From a virus: a stretch of DNA of 43,442 nt. Under the pieces are notes generated by a model. That model worked only from the letters and a program-made list of their open reading frames with translations. It was not told the origin of the DNA and searched no databases. The stretch lies in IMG/VR virus record IMGVR_UViG_3300036719_004448, positions 1-43,442 of that record. One strand, written 5' to 3'. Both the position numbers and the translations under genes were made by a program. Shown here piece after piece: positions 22,679-29,611 of the stretch (positions are counted from its first letter, which is position 1; each line of letters begins with the position of its first letter).

Positions 22679-22707
22679 ATAGTAGTTATTCATTTATTAC
22701 TTGTCAA
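22679..22707 (-). promoter_or_regulatory. Promoter for the AAA+/VWA operon
   Basis: TTGACA (22707-22702), 17-base AT-rich spacer, TACTAT (22684-22679). Confidence 0.8.
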
Positions 22708-22711
22708 GCAT

Positions 22712-22747
22712 TGTGACGCACCCCGACAATAAAGCCAGAGTGCGTCA
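22712..22747. terminator. Hairpin downstream of the 22763 gene
   Basis: GTGACGCAC and GTGCGTCAC form a 9-bp stem around a ~17-base loop just after the minus-strand gene. No U-tract. Confidence 0.55.
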
Positions 22748-22762
22748 CTACCTGCTTGGGGA

Positions 22763-23182
22763 TTACGCCGACTTCTTGGAAGTGGTGGTGCTTGCCACCT
22801 GTGACTTCTTAGCGTCGGGTGAGAGTGCGTACACACGCACCTGTGAACTCGGCTTGACGGTAGAAACTTCGTCTGCCGTGAGTTGGTCAATAAGACCGAC
22901 TGCGAGAGCCGACTTCATCAAGTCCTTGTCCACGACTGCCTTCGTGACCTTACGGAACACGGTGGGCTTGACTACCTGTGCCAACTTGTCTGCGTCGTAG
23001 GTGACGGTGAGAACATCTACGATTTGGACTGACTGACCATCTACGACTACTTCGTTCACTCCGACGCTTGCCAGAGCCTTACGGAGTTCCGTTTCGGCTT
23101 CCTTCTTTGCCTTCTCTGCTTCCATAAACGCTTGTCGGGCGTTCAGAAACAGTCGGGCTGTTTGTTCTGCTGATAGTGTCAT
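22763..23182 (-). CDS. Coiled-coil hypothetical protein
   Basis: 139 aa. N-terminal helix rich in Ala/Lys/Glu (FMEAEKAKKEAETELRKALA), then a strand-rich section (VVDGQSVQIVDVLTVTYD) and a Ser/Thr/Lys tail (SQVASTTTSKKSA). Own promoter with a GGG-N7-CCC palindrome in the spacer. Adjacent to the AAA+/VWA operon, possibly linked to it. Confidence 0.7.
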   Translation of the reverse strand: MTLSAEQTARLFLNARQAFMEAEKAKKEAETELRKALASVGVNEVVVDGQSVQIVDVLTVTYDADKLAQVVKPTVFRKVTKAVVDKDLMKSALAVGLIDQLTADEVSTVKPSSQVRVYALSPDAKKSQVASTTTSKKSA

Positions 23183-23220
23183 TTGCTATCCCTTCCTTGT
23201 AGGTGTGTATGACACTATGT

Positions 23221-23249
23221 AAGGTACAGGGCGCACTACCCAATGTCAA
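23221..23249 (-). promoter_or_regulatory. Promoter with in-spacer palindrome
   Basis: TTGACA (23249-23244), 17-base spacer TTGGGTAGTGCGCCCTG, TACCTT (23226-23221). GGG-TAGTGCG-CCC is similar to the cassette operators at 33.4-34.6 kb. Confidence 0.7.
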
Positions 23250-23270
23250 GGTATTAGCGTGTGAACTTCG

Positions 23271-23426
23271 TCACTCGTCACGGAAGCGTGAAACACGGTC
23301 ACGACACAGGTACTTGGCAGTCTGCTTGCGTCGGTCTAAGAAGCGCACAGCACGAAACCTGAACCCGTCTGCGAACGCCTGACGGTCTTGGTCAGACCAT
23401 GTGGCTCGTATCTTGCGCTTGCTCAT
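23271..23426 (-). CDS. Small basic protein, leaderless
   Basis: 51 aa starting MSKRKIRATWSDQDRQAFAD; Arg/Lys/Phe-rich (RFRAVRFLDRRKQ) and likely nucleic-acid-binding. TTGCCA-17-TACAAT ends 6 bases before the ATG, supporting a leaderless start. Family not recognised. Confidence 0.65.
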   Translation of the reverse strand: MSKRKIRATWSDQDRQAFADGFRFRAVRFLDRRKQTAKYLCRDRVSRFRDE

Positions 23427-23432
23427 GTACCT

Positions 23433-23461
23433 ATTGTATCTAATCGCTACTTGTGTGGCAA
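23433..23461 (-). promoter_or_regulatory. Leaderless promoter for the 23426 gene
   Basis: TTGCCA (23461-23456), 17-base spacer, TACAAT (23438-23433), 6 bases to ATG. Confidence 0.65.
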
Positions 23462-23502
23462 CTATCGCTCGGTGACTTAGTGCTAAATCCCCCCCTGCCC
23501 TT

Positions 23503-23560
23503 CATACACCACCGTCGGCAAGTGCGAGCCCCGTTTGGCGGCGGCGTGGGTCGGGGCTTC
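23503..23560 (+). repeat. Dispersed element copy 7
   Basis: CATACACCACCGTCGG (core 23507-23516) with GCGAGCCCCG; here AGCCCCG pairs with CGGGGCT downstream, so the loop motif has become a stem. Confidence 0.7.
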
Positions 23561-23604
23561 CAAGCAACCGACGGCTCAGTTGCCATCTGGTTTGGACTAA
23601 CTCC

Positions 23605-23640
23605 AAATCTCGTACTAAATCTCGTACTAAATCTCGCACA
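23605..23640 (+). repeat. Tandem 12-bp repeats
   Basis: AAATCTCGTACT twice plus AAATCTCGCACA, head to tail, upstream of the 23675 gene. Confidence 0.8.
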
Positions 23641-23674
23641 TCACACATCTGGTCGTACTGTGCGTAAAGAAGGC

Positions 23675-23947
23675 ATGGAACATGAACCAAGCAACTACAC
23701 AGGAACTATCACTCTGACCTTTCAGCAGATGTGCGAAGTCCACAAAGCCATTTCAGACCGTATTGTGACGCTTGTGCGCCGTGAGTACGAATACAAAGAG
23801 CAGGACATAGCGAACCTGTTAGAAGTAGCAAAGATGTTGAGCAAGCACACCGATAAGGGCATAGCCGAGTGGGAAGCGAAGGTGGCGCAAGATGAAGCGA
23901 ACCTGATGACCGACGAAGCCGTTGAGAAGTGGCTAGGTGACGAATAA
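23675..23947 (+). CDS. Small acidic hypothetical protein
   Basis: 90 aa from ATG 23675 (AAGAAGG upstream). N-terminal strands (YTGTITLTFQQM), then a long helix with REYEYKEQDIANLLEVAKML and an acidic end. The open frame extends further upstream through the repeat region but looks non-coding there. Family not recognised. Confidence 0.7.
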   Translation: MEHEPSNYTGTITLTFQQMCEVHKAISDRIVTLVRREYEYKEQDIANLLEVAKMLSKHTDKGIAEWEAKVAQDEANLMTDEAVEKWLGDE

Positions 23948-23960
23948 CACAATAAGTGAC

Positions 23961-23989
23961 TTGACTTCTGTATGCCTATTACTTACACT
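23961..23989 (+). promoter_or_regulatory. Promoter for the 24027 gene
   Basis: TTGACT (23961-23966), 17-base spacer, TACACT (23984-23989). Confidence 0.75.
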
Positions 23990-24026
23990 CTACACACAAC
24001 CAATAACCAATAGAAGGGGTTATGTA

Positions 24027-25040
24027 ATGAACAGAGAAATGTTAGTTGGCTGTGCTACCCAGACGGTAGAAATGGTCAAACACAACAAGACGGAAATGTG
24101 CCGAGAGAACAAGGGTGCGTCTGATGTATCACCTTTCCTCGTAGTCGGTGTTCCCATAGAAGATGACGAAGGCAACAAGGCAATAGGTGGTGCTGTTGTT
24201 CATTTGGACATAAGCGATAATCACCCTGTTGATGAACTTCCCTATGCGTTGAGCGACCTTCACCAAGAAGGCATGACCAACTTCGTGTGGATTATGTTTA
24301 TCACCGAAGGCTTTGCCCGACGAGCCACTATCACCGAGCAAGACCTAACAGCACCTCGTGGAACTCTGGAAAAAGAGTTTGCCGAGAAGCCTGATACTGA
24401 TGTGTGCGAAGGTATTATCGCAACCCTGTTCACAAGTACGGGCGAAGCAGTCACGGCTACCTGTTTCTACAAGTACGGTGATGACGGACTTCCTATGTAC
24501 GAAGAAGCCGATTACACCTATTGCGACGGTGGCGAAGATGACAAGCCACAGGGTCTTGTGGCAGACACCTTTGGTGCGTTTATGAAGTATTGCCAAGCGT
24601 GGGATACCCTCAACGAAGCAAGCGAAGCCATAAATAACTCCGATAACCCACTCATCACGGCAGAAGATGTTTCTTCTCTCAACATGAAGAAAGTTCCAAA
24701 CTTCCTTACCGTGTGGCAAGTTGCCACAGATGACTGCCCCAAAGACGAGAAGGTAGCCAAGAAGATGAAAAAGCAAGTGGCAGAGTTCATGGGGAAGTCA
24801 TTTATGATGAAGGTGACGAAAGAGTGCTGGCAAGCAATAACTCACAAGTCTGAGAAAGGCGAACTTGACCTTGATACCTTCATGGCAAAAATGGAAGCCG
24901 TGATGACAGGTGATGATGAAGAAGCAAAAGAAAACTTCATAGCCGAACTCACGAAATCATACAGCGTTTCAGCACAGGCACTCATGTTCGCATTGGGCAA
25001 GAACAAAGTTCCTGATGACATTTCTGGGTTGGTTGGGTAG
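24027..25040 (+). CDS. Large acidic hypothetical protein
   Basis: 337 aa from ATG 24027 (GAAGGGG upstream). Strand-rich N-terminal half (SPFLVVGVPIEDDEG, VVHLDISDNHP, NFVWIMFITEGF) and a helical acidic C-terminal half with repeated Lys/Glu. No catalytic motif or TM. First clear unit of the cassette array: own promoter before and strong terminator after. Family not recognised. Confidence 0.82.
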   Translation: MNREMLVGCATQTVEMVKHNKTEMCRENKGASDVSPFLVVGVPIEDDEGNKAIGGAVVHLDISDNHPVDELPYALSDLHQEGMTNFVWIMFITEGFARRATITEQDLTAPRGTLEKEFAEKPDTDVCEGIIATLFTSTGEAVTATCFYKYGDDGLPMYEEADYTYCDGGEDDKPQGLVADTFGAFMKYCQAWDTLNEASEAINNSDNPLITAEDVSSLNMKKVPNFLTVWQVATDDCPKDEKVAKKMKKQVAEFMGKSFMMKVTKECWQAITHKSEKGELDLDTFMAKMEAVMTGDDEEAKENFIAELTKSYSVSAQALMFALGKNKVPDDISGLVG

Positions 25041-25071
25041 TCTCACCCTTCTACTTCCCGACCCCCAGAAC

Positions 25072-25111
25072 AGGGCGCACTCTCCGAAAGGGGGGTGCGC
25101 CCTTCTTCTTT
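25072..25111 (+). terminator. Terminator
   Basis: GGGCGCAC...GTGCGCCC followed by TTCTTCTTT and the GTACCC flank shared by several cassettes. Confidence 0.85.
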
Positions 25112-25120
25112 GTACCCACT

Positions 25121-25182
25121 CATACGCCACCGTCGGTAAGTAGAAGATGGGGGACACCTGACAGCCCCGGGCAGATGTCCCC
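25121..25182 (+). repeat. Dispersed element copy 8
   Basis: CATACGCCACCGTCGG (core 25125-25134), TAGAAGA, stem GGGGACA (25150-25156)/TGTCCCC (25176-25182), loop with GACAGCCCCG; CTG/CAG extends the stem inside. Confidence 0.9.
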
Positions 25183-25307
25183 AGATGTCCCAGAAGAACT
25201 CAGGTCGTCTGGGTGTTAGCGCAAATGCTAACAATGTTAGGTGCGCCTTACAGATAACTTGTTAGGCGAGCCTTGCGAGCGAGTGTCGGAAACCACAATG
25301 AAATGAC

Positions 25308-25337
25308 TTGACAGACCATAGTTGCCCCTTGTAGGTT
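25308..25337 (+). promoter_or_regulatory. Promoter for the 25373 gene
   Basis: TTGACA (25308-25313), then TAGGTT (25332-25337) at 18 bases. Confidence 0.6.
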
Positions 25338-25372
25338 GTACCTTGCTACCACTACACAGAAGGGAAAGGTAG

Positions 25373-25837
25373 ATGAAACCACTAACAGAAACAGCAACAG
25401 AGGTGTGGCACGAACTAGCCACACACCACGACGACCCCTATGAGATGAAGAAGGCTCGTATCTTCGCTATCTCGGCAGAAGGGTTTAGTCGTGTTCTTGT
25501 CACATCAGGTGATGTGTACGACGCACTTGACCTCGCAGGGGGAAAGACCCTAAACGCAGACGAAATCGGTATCGGCGTTGAGACTTGTGGTTGGGCTGCG
25601 CCAATACAAGACGACGATGACAAGAAGGCAAAGCGAGAGAACAAACTCCAACCTTCACAGCACCCACAGCGTCGTCGTTGTCGCCTGATTACCTTGGTGA
25701 ACAAGGACTTGGAAGCAGGAAGCGCACTCGGCTTCTCTGACGAAGATGAAATCATCACCGACGAAGGCAAGGCGAAAGGTTCTCTCGCAGACGCCTTGAT
25801 TACGGCTATCACGAAACTCACTTCCAAGAATAACTAA
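25373..25837 (+). CDS. Hypothetical protein
   Basis: 154 aa with GAAGGGAAAGG before the ATG. N-terminal helices and strands (AISAEGFSRVLVTSGDVYDA), a charged turn (QDDDDKKAKREN), RRRCRLITLVNKD, and a helical C-terminus. Single-gene cassette. Family not recognised. Confidence 0.78.
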   Translation: MKPLTETATEVWHELATHHDDPYEMKKARIFAISAEGFSRVLVTSGDVYDALDLAGGKTLNADEIGIGVETCGWAAPIQDDDDKKAKRENKLQPSQHPQRRRCRLITLVNKDLEAGSALGFSDEDEIITDEGKAKGSLADALITAITKLTSKNN

Positions 25838-25861
25838 GCGAACTCAACCTCGCTTCCGATA

Positions 25862-25899
25862 GGGGCGTACTTGCCGAAAGGCAGGTGCGCCCCTTTCGT
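25862..25899 (+). terminator. Terminator
   Basis: GGGGCGTACTTGCC-GAAA-GGCAGGTGCGCCCC then TTTCGTTTG. The same hairpin is used at 29200. Confidence 0.9.
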
Positions 25900-25923
25900 T
25901 TGTACCCACTTGCTTGTGGTTCG

Positions 25924-25985
25924 TCATACACCACCGTCGGATAGAAGAAGTTGCGCTTCACCCGACAGCCCCGGTATGATGAACC
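25924..25985 (+). repeat. Dispersed element copy 9
   Basis: CATACACCACCGTCGG (core 25929-25938), ATAGAAGAAG, then CGACAGCCCCGG. Stem weak. A promoter lies within its 3' half. Confidence 0.8.
25951..25980 (+). promoter_or_regulatory. Leaderless promoter inside element copy 9
   Basis: TTGCGC (25951-25956), 18-base spacer made of the element loop, TATGAT (25975-25980), 6 bases to ATG 25987. Confidence 0.5.
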
Positions 25986-25986
25986 C

Positions 25987-26178
25987 ATGAACCTCTACTC
26001 ATGCGTCGTCTGTGGGTCAAAGATAGACCCGAAAGGCGCAGGAACATACCATCAAGTGACTTGCTGGATACCTGTTGGAAAGACGAGTGGGGTCAGGCAG
26101 ACCGACCCTCTGTATCGCTACGCACACCGAGTATGCGTGGAAAGCCCACCCAAAGGGCAGGAAGAAACCCTGTTCTAG
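25987..26178 (+). CDS. Small zinc-knuckle protein
   Basis: 63 aa. LYSCVVCGSKIDPKG carries a CxxC knuckle; HQVTCW and a later HRVCVE may complete a zinc site. No Shine-Dalgarno but a -10 box 6 bases upstream, so leaderless. Family not recognised. Confidence 0.7.
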   Translation: MNLYSCVVCGSKIDPKGAGTYHQVTCWIPVGKTSGVRQTDPLYRYAHRVCVESPPKGQEETLF

Positions 26179-26228
26179 TTAGACAACAAGAACAACATCA
26201 CTACCAAAACGCAGATAAAAACCGACAC

Positions 26229-26390
26229 TTAGCGTTTATCGCTAACGCAAGGGTGTTCTGTCATTTTGGCGAGACACGCAGAACATACTCTTATTTCTCC
26301 GAACACAACACCAATGTAGTGTCCGTGTCCAAACGGGGTTGGCTTGTCGCACTTGTCGCAGGCAGACAAATCAGGTGGGCTGGTTATCAT
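26229..26390 (-). CDS. Small zinc-ribbon protein
   Basis: 53 aa starting MITSPPDLSACDKCDKPTPF. Two CxxC pairs (CDKC and CSAC) frame a treble-clef-like body. TAGGAGAG precedes the ATG. Eight bases after the LysM gene on the same strand, so co-transcribed. Confidence 0.7.
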   Translation of the reverse strand: MITSPPDLSACDKCDKPTPFGHGHYIGVVFGEIRVCSACLAKMTEHPCVSDKR

Positions 26391-26397
26391 TTCTCTC

Positions 26398-26682
26398 CTA
26401 GGGCTTGCTTGTTAGTTCTACTACTTGACCAATGCGTACGAGTTCCGTACCACGCTTCTCAACTAGGTCATCTACGGCACTTTGTATTGAGCCTTCGCAG
26501 TTTCGCTCAACGATAGCCCAAAGCGTGTCGTACTGTTCTACGACTACCTGCGTTGGCTCGCAGGAATAGTTATCCCAACTATCCACCGAACTCTTGACCA
26601 ACAGAAACGAACCCAATGCCACCGTTCCCCAAAACACGAAACGAACCATTGAGCGAACCTCGTAATAGTGATAAGTACGCAT
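26398..26682 (-). CDS. Membrane-anchored LysM-like protein
   Basis: 94 aa. TM helix at 12-30 (MVRFVFWGTVALGSFLLV), then a LysM-like module at about 44-91: TQVVVEQYDTLWAIVERNCEG, i.e. the YDTLWxI core, and RIGQVVEL near the end. LysM binds GlcNAc-containing wall polymers, so the domain would face the cell wall. Leaderless: TTGACT-17-TACATT ends 6 bases before the ATG. May alter the surface of the infected cell (inference). Confidence 0.75.
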   Translation of the reverse strand: MRTYHYYEVRSMVRFVFWGTVALGSFLLVKSSVDSWDNYSCEPTQVVVEQYDTLWAIVERNCEGSIQSAVDDLVEKRGTELVRIGQVVELTSKP

Positions 26683-26688
26683 AGATGT

Positions 26689-26717
26689 AATGTAGTCAAG
26701 TCATTTAGAAAAGTCAA
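26689..26717 (-). promoter_or_regulatory. Leaderless promoter for the LysM gene
   Basis: TTGACT (26717-26712), 17-base spacer, TACATT (26694-26689), 6 bases to ATG. Confidence 0.75.
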
Positions 26718-26744
26718 GCATTTGATTTCTGTGCTGAACGAAAC

Positions 26745-26805
26745 TCATGCCCCACCGTCGCCAGAAGAACTTTGCTGGCTGCGTGCGAGCCCCGTTGGGT
26801 TCTGG
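26745..26805 (+). repeat. Dispersed element copy 10
   Basis: CATGCCCCACCGTCG (core 26750-26759), CAGAAGAAC, GCGAGCCCCG; stem CCAGAA (26761-26766)/TTCTGG (26800-26805). Confidence 0.85.
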
Positions 26806-26888
26806 GTTGCCGAATTAGCACTATCTGCGTAGGAGAAATTATCCCAACCCCTCTTTTTTATCCGTGTCAAAAGACACATGAATAGGAC

Positions 26889-26917
26889 TTGCGTTTTATG
26901 GTACACGACGCTATCTT
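26889..26917 (+). promoter_or_regulatory. Promoter for the 26943 operon
   Basis: TTGCGT (26889-26894), 17-base spacer, TATCTT (26912-26917). Confidence 0.6.
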
Positions 26918-26942
26918 TGTGGTACATGAAAGGAGACAGTCA

Positions 26943-27506
26943 ATGGGCATGGATGTAATGGGCAAAAACCCGACAGATGAAAAAGGCGGATACTTCCGCA
27001 ACAATGTGTGGTGGTGGTCGCCTCTGTGGGATTACTGCTCAACTATCGCACCTGAAATCTGCGAAAAAGTAAAATACGCTTACTCCAATGATGGTGACGG
27101 ACTTGACGCATTAGACAGCGAAGAACTCTCCAAGCGTCTTTACAAAAGCCTAAAAGACGGTACTGCTGACAAATACATCAAACAGCACATCAAACACATC
27201 AAGTCTCTGCCAAAGGTTCTATGCGTACATTGTCGTGCTACTGGAACTCGTCAATGGCTCAAAAAGGGCGACGAAGAACGCTCTGCTTGGACATACAATT
27301 TCTTGGCTGGTATGAAGGGCGACAAACTTCCTAAATACACGGCTGTCAAACCCAAAAAAGACGAAACAATGTTTGAGCAACGCTGTAATGCGTGTAATGG
27401 TTTAGGCAAGAGAGAACCTTACGCCGCAGATTATTCCATAGATAAAGACAACATCAAAAACTTCGCTCGCTTTCTAAAAACTTGCGGTGGCTTCTCTATC
27501 TGTTAG
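26943..27506 (+). CDS. Conserved phage protein with zinc knuckles (MGMDVMGKNP family)
   Basis: 187 aa from ATG 26943 (AAAGGAGA upstream). Opens with MGMDVMGKNPTDEKGGYFR and NNVWWWSPLWDYC, a sequence I recognise from many phage and plasmid proteins of unknown function. Middle and C-terminus hold VHCRATGTRQW and CNACNGLGKR, resembling a DnaJ-type zinc centre. First gene of a five-gene + strand unit (26943-28528). Confidence 0.82.
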   Translation: MGMDVMGKNPTDEKGGYFRNNVWWWSPLWDYCSTIAPEICEKVKYAYSNDGDGLDALDSEELSKRLYKSLKDGTADKYIKQHIKHIKSLPKVLCVHCRATGTRQWLKKGDEERSAWTYNFLAGMKGDKLPKYTAVKPKKDETMFEQRCNACNGLGKREPYAADYSIDKDNIKNFARFLKTCGGFSIC

Positions 27507-27546
27507 ATGTAATACCAATAACCAACCAAACAAAAAAGGAAAGAAA

Positions 27547-27765
27547 ATGACAAAGACAAAGAAAGAAAAAATAGTCGCAGAGCGTTTGTACGAACTGCGA
27601 CTGGAAAACGAACTAACGCAAGAGGAACTCGCAAAAGCGTCAGGCATTGACCGCAAGACCGTGAACCGCATTGAGAACGGACACTTCGCACCAAACCTTG
27701 ACACCTTGTTCCGCTTGTGTGAAGCCGTAGGCGTAAAGCCAGCAGAACTTCTCAAAGGTCTGTGA
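27547..27765 (+). CDS. XRE/Cro-family HTH regulator
   Basis: 72 aa from ATG 27547. ELTQEELAKASGIDRKTVNR followed by IENGHFAPNLDTLFRLCEAV is a textbook XRE helix-turn-helix; only ~15 basic residues precede it. No ligand domain. A candidate repressor for the palindromic operators in the cassette promoters (inference). Confidence 0.9.
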   Translation: MTKTKKEKIVAERLYELRLENELTQEELAKASGIDRKTVNRIENGHFAPNLDTLFRLCEAVGVKPAELLKGL

Positions 27766-27995
27766 TGCGTATTCGTCTAATCTCAACGGATGACCCGTAC
27801 ACCCGCCTGAAAGCGGGCGACGAGGGAACTGTCACCAATAAATCTGTGGACTTTTGGGGCGCAACCGTCTTATCAGTCACTTGGGACTGTGGTTCTACTC
27901 TCTCGCTCATTGAGGGCTTGGACAGTTATGAAGAAATCCCCGTATCCGTATGGGACACATCATTGGACAAGGTGGTAGCAAATGGAAACTCGTAA
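27765..27995 (+). CDS. DUF4314-like protein
   Basis: 76 aa; ATG overlaps the HTH stop by one base. MRIRLISTDDPYTRLKAGDEG, TVTNKSVDFWG, LSVTWDCGSTLSLIEGLDSYEE follows the DUF4314 pattern (short beta-barrel-like). Its C-terminus VVANGNS is repeated in the next gene. Function unknown. Confidence 0.78.
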   Translation: MRIRLISTDDPYTRLKAGDEGTVTNKSVDFWGATVLSVTWDCGSTLSLIEGLDSYEEIPVSVWDTSLDKVVANGNS

Positions 27996-28131
27996 GGTTG
28001 TCGTAAGCAAAGACATCAAAGACTATTTATTTGACAGAATTACCGCTGTTATGAAATCGCTCAATGATGTCATGGAAGAAGTATCCAAATGGGAAACCGA
28101 AGGCGAGGTAGTGGCAAATGGCAACTCGTAG
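27982..28131 (+). CDS. Small helical protein
   Basis: 49 aa starting METRKVVVSKDIKDYLFDRI and ending EVVANGNS. Start and stop both overlap neighbours in an almost identical DNA string (GGCAAATGGNAACTCGTA), so both junctions look copied. Helical and acidic; function unknown. Confidence 0.7.
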   Translation: METRKVVVSKDIKDYLFDRITAVMKSLNDVMEEVSKWETEGEVVANGNS

Positions 28132-28528
28132 CATTATCGCTGAACCGTTCGGTGATGGGTGGCGTGGTCGCTACTCTCATTGGGATGGCTACCCATCAGT
28201 CAAGATACCCCAACTCACGGAACTCGTAATCCGTGACGGCGTAGAGAAAGTCCGACAGACACTTCTCCACGACAACCTTTCATGGTCTGTCATTGACCCG
28301 AACTACGAAACTCGTGAAACCGAGTGGAAGGTAGTGGAAGGGTATGGCGAAGCACACAACGACATAACATCAGTAAAGTGGTTCACGCAGAGTGACACCG
28401 AGTTCGCATGGGCAGAGTATGTCTATGTACTTGGCGACAAAGCCATCTTCGCTTACAAGATAGAGGGCGACAAAGCCATCTCTTTTATTGGTGAACACCG
28501 ATACGAAGGTGCGTTCGCTACAAAGTAA
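28118..28528 (+). CDS. Conserved phage protein (MATRSxIA...WRGRYxHWDGYP family)
   Basis: 136 aa. MATRSIIAEPFGDGWRGRYS and HWDGYPSVKIPQL are a conserved start I recognise from many actinophage proteins. The rest alternates helix and strand (KWFTQSDTEFAWAEYVYVLG). Function unknown. Last gene of the unit, followed by a strong terminator. Confidence 0.82.
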   Translation: MATRSIIAEPFGDGWRGRYSHWDGYPSVKIPQLTELVIRDGVEKVRQTLLHDNLSWSVIDPNYETRETEWKVVEGYGEAHNDITSVKWFTQSDTEFAWAEYVYVLGDKAIFAYKIEGDKAISFIGEHRYEGAFATK

Positions 28529-28541
28529 TCCCCACGAACTA

Positions 28542-28577
28542 GCCCCCATCCGCAGAAATGTGGGTGGGGGCTTTTTC
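28542..28577 (+). terminator. Terminator
   Basis: GCCCCCATCC...GGGTGGGGGC stem followed by TTTTTCT. Confidence 0.9.
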
Positions 28578-28581
28578 TATT

Positions 28582-28688
28582 CATCCACCACCGTCACAAG
28601 AAGATGAACGTGGGTTGGTCGGCGGGCGCGGGGCCGCCGAGTGATGTCCCCGTCGCCGCAGCCGTCGTCAGGTGCGACCTTCGCAGCC
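28582..28688 (+). repeat. Dispersed element copy 11 (divergent)
   Basis: CATCCACCACCGTC (core 28586-28595), ACAAGAAGA; then CGGCGG/CCGCCG hairpin (28617-28636) and GTTGG/CCAAC outer arms. The GCCCCG loop is replaced by GGGGCCG. Confidence 0.7.
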
Positions 28689-28733
28689 AACTCGCCTCGC
28701 CAGCCGTGTGTGACGCACGACCAGCGCAATAAC

Positions 28734-28763
28734 TTGACAGTCGTATGCCATAGCAGGTACACT
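28734..28763 (+). promoter_or_regulatory. Promoter for the 28792 gene
   Basis: TTGACA (28734-28739), 18-base spacer, TACACT (28758-28763). Confidence 0.8.
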
Positions 28764-28791
28764 TACCTCACCTACTAGAAAAGGAGAGCAA

Positions 28792-29184
28792 GTGATTACA
28801 GTATTCCCACGAGCGAAGCGCCAAGAGCGTGACCGAAAGGTTACTTATGTCTGGCAGTCGCAAGACCTGAACATTCAGCGCATGGGCGAGACAGACCTAT
28901 GGGGTGAGCAGGTAGAACTTGAGTTCAGCCACAACTCCAAGCGCAAGCAGTACGAAGCAACGATACGCCGTGTCGTATGGCAACCGAGCGTAGGGTTCAC
29001 CGTCACTGCGTTTGAGGTATTCAACCCTGAGTATCCAGCGCAGGTAATCCACACCAACCCAGTTGGGCGCTATGGCGATAAGTCGTTTGCCGAGTTTGAG
29101 GCTCAGGTAGTTCGCAACATTGACCACTGGGTTGATAACAACGCCCTAGTAAAAGATTTACTCACTCGCACACTCGCTTACTGA
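28792..29184 (+). CDS. Hypothetical protein
   Basis: 130 aa, GTG start with AAAGGAG upstream. Basic N-terminus (RAKRQERDRKV), then strand-rich body (VELEFSHNSKRKQYEATIRR, FTVTAFEVF) and a helical end. Single-gene cassette. Family not recognised. Confidence 0.78.
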   Translation: MITVFPRAKRQERDRKVTYVWQSQDLNIQRMGETDLWGEQVELEFSHNSKRKQYEATIRRVVWQPSVGFTVTAFEVFNPEYPAQVIHTNPVGRYGDKSFAEFEAQVVRNIDHWVDNNALVKDLLTRTLAY

Positions 29185-29199
29185 TAGCCAACCCCCAAA

Positions 29200-29241
29200 G
29201 GGGCGTACTTGCCGAAAGGCAGGTGCGCCCCTTATTTTTTT
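29200..29241 (+). terminator. Terminator (same hairpin as 25862)
   Basis: GGGGCGTACTTGCC-GAAA-GGCAGGTGCGCCCC then TTATTTTTTT. Near-identical sequence to the 25.86 kb terminator. Confidence 0.93.
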
Positions 29242-29246
29242 GCCCG

Positions 29247-29341
29247 TCATCCGCCACCGTCAAAAGAAGAACTCAGGCAGGGACTTGCCAGCCCCGCTGG
29301 ATTACAAAACCGGATGTCCGGTCGAGCAGGTTCAGTCCCTG
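29247..29341 (+). repeat. Dispersed element copy 12
   Basis: CATCCGCCACCGTC (core 29252-29261), AAAAGAAGAACTC, stem CAGGGACT (29278-29285)/AGTCCCTG (29334-29341), loop with GCCAGCCCCGCTGG and an inner CCGGATGTCCGG hairpin. The right arm covers the stop of the minus-strand gene. Confidence 0.88.
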
Positions 29342-29505
29342 ATGGCTTCGAGAAGCAACTTGATGGTGTCGTTGGATACAGTTATCTTGTCGCAGTCATA
29401 CATACGCCAAGGGAAAAGAACCCCAACAGCGTCTTGTAGAGCGCAAATCAACTCGCAGGTCTCGGTTGCTATCTGTTCGTATGTTCGGTTGTCGTCCGTT
29501 GGCAT
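29332..29505 (-). CDS. Small hypothetical protein
   Basis: 57 aa starting MPTDDNRTYEQIATETCEL, with later FPWRMYDCDKITV. Helical and acidic; GAGAGGAA before the ATG. A lone minus-strand gene whose end overlaps the element hairpin. Family not recognised. Confidence 0.6.
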   Translation of the reverse strand: MPTDDNRTYEQIATETCELICALQDAVGVLFPWRMYDCDKITVSNDTIKLLLEAIRD

Positions 29506-29575
29506 AACTTCCTCTCTCTCATACTTATTGAGGTTCGCTGCGCCGAGAAATGTAATGTGACTGTTGCCACAAAAC

Positions 29576-29604
29576 TTGACTTAGGGATACTTATGTCCTA
29601 AAAT
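29576..29604 (+). promoter_or_regulatory. Leaderless promoter with operator-like spacer
   Basis: TTGACT (29576-29581), spacer with AGGGATACTTATGTCCT, TAAAAT (29599-29604), 7 bases to GTG 29612. Confidence 0.8.
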
Positions 29605-29611
29605 AACAATA

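Noticed and set aside
24525-24534. GACGGTGGCG, an inverted match to the element core
   Set aside because: Lies inside the 24027 coding sequence (Asp-Gly-Gly-Glu), with no AGAAGAA or GCCCCG part; chance match.
24345-24776. 143-codon antisense ORF
   Set aside because: Shadow of the 24027 gene, no ribosome-binding site, sequence unlike a protein.
29209-29560. Two + strand ORFs of 76 and 106 codons
   Set aside because: They read across the terminator and element; the minus-strand 57-residue gene in the same place has a ribosome-binding site.
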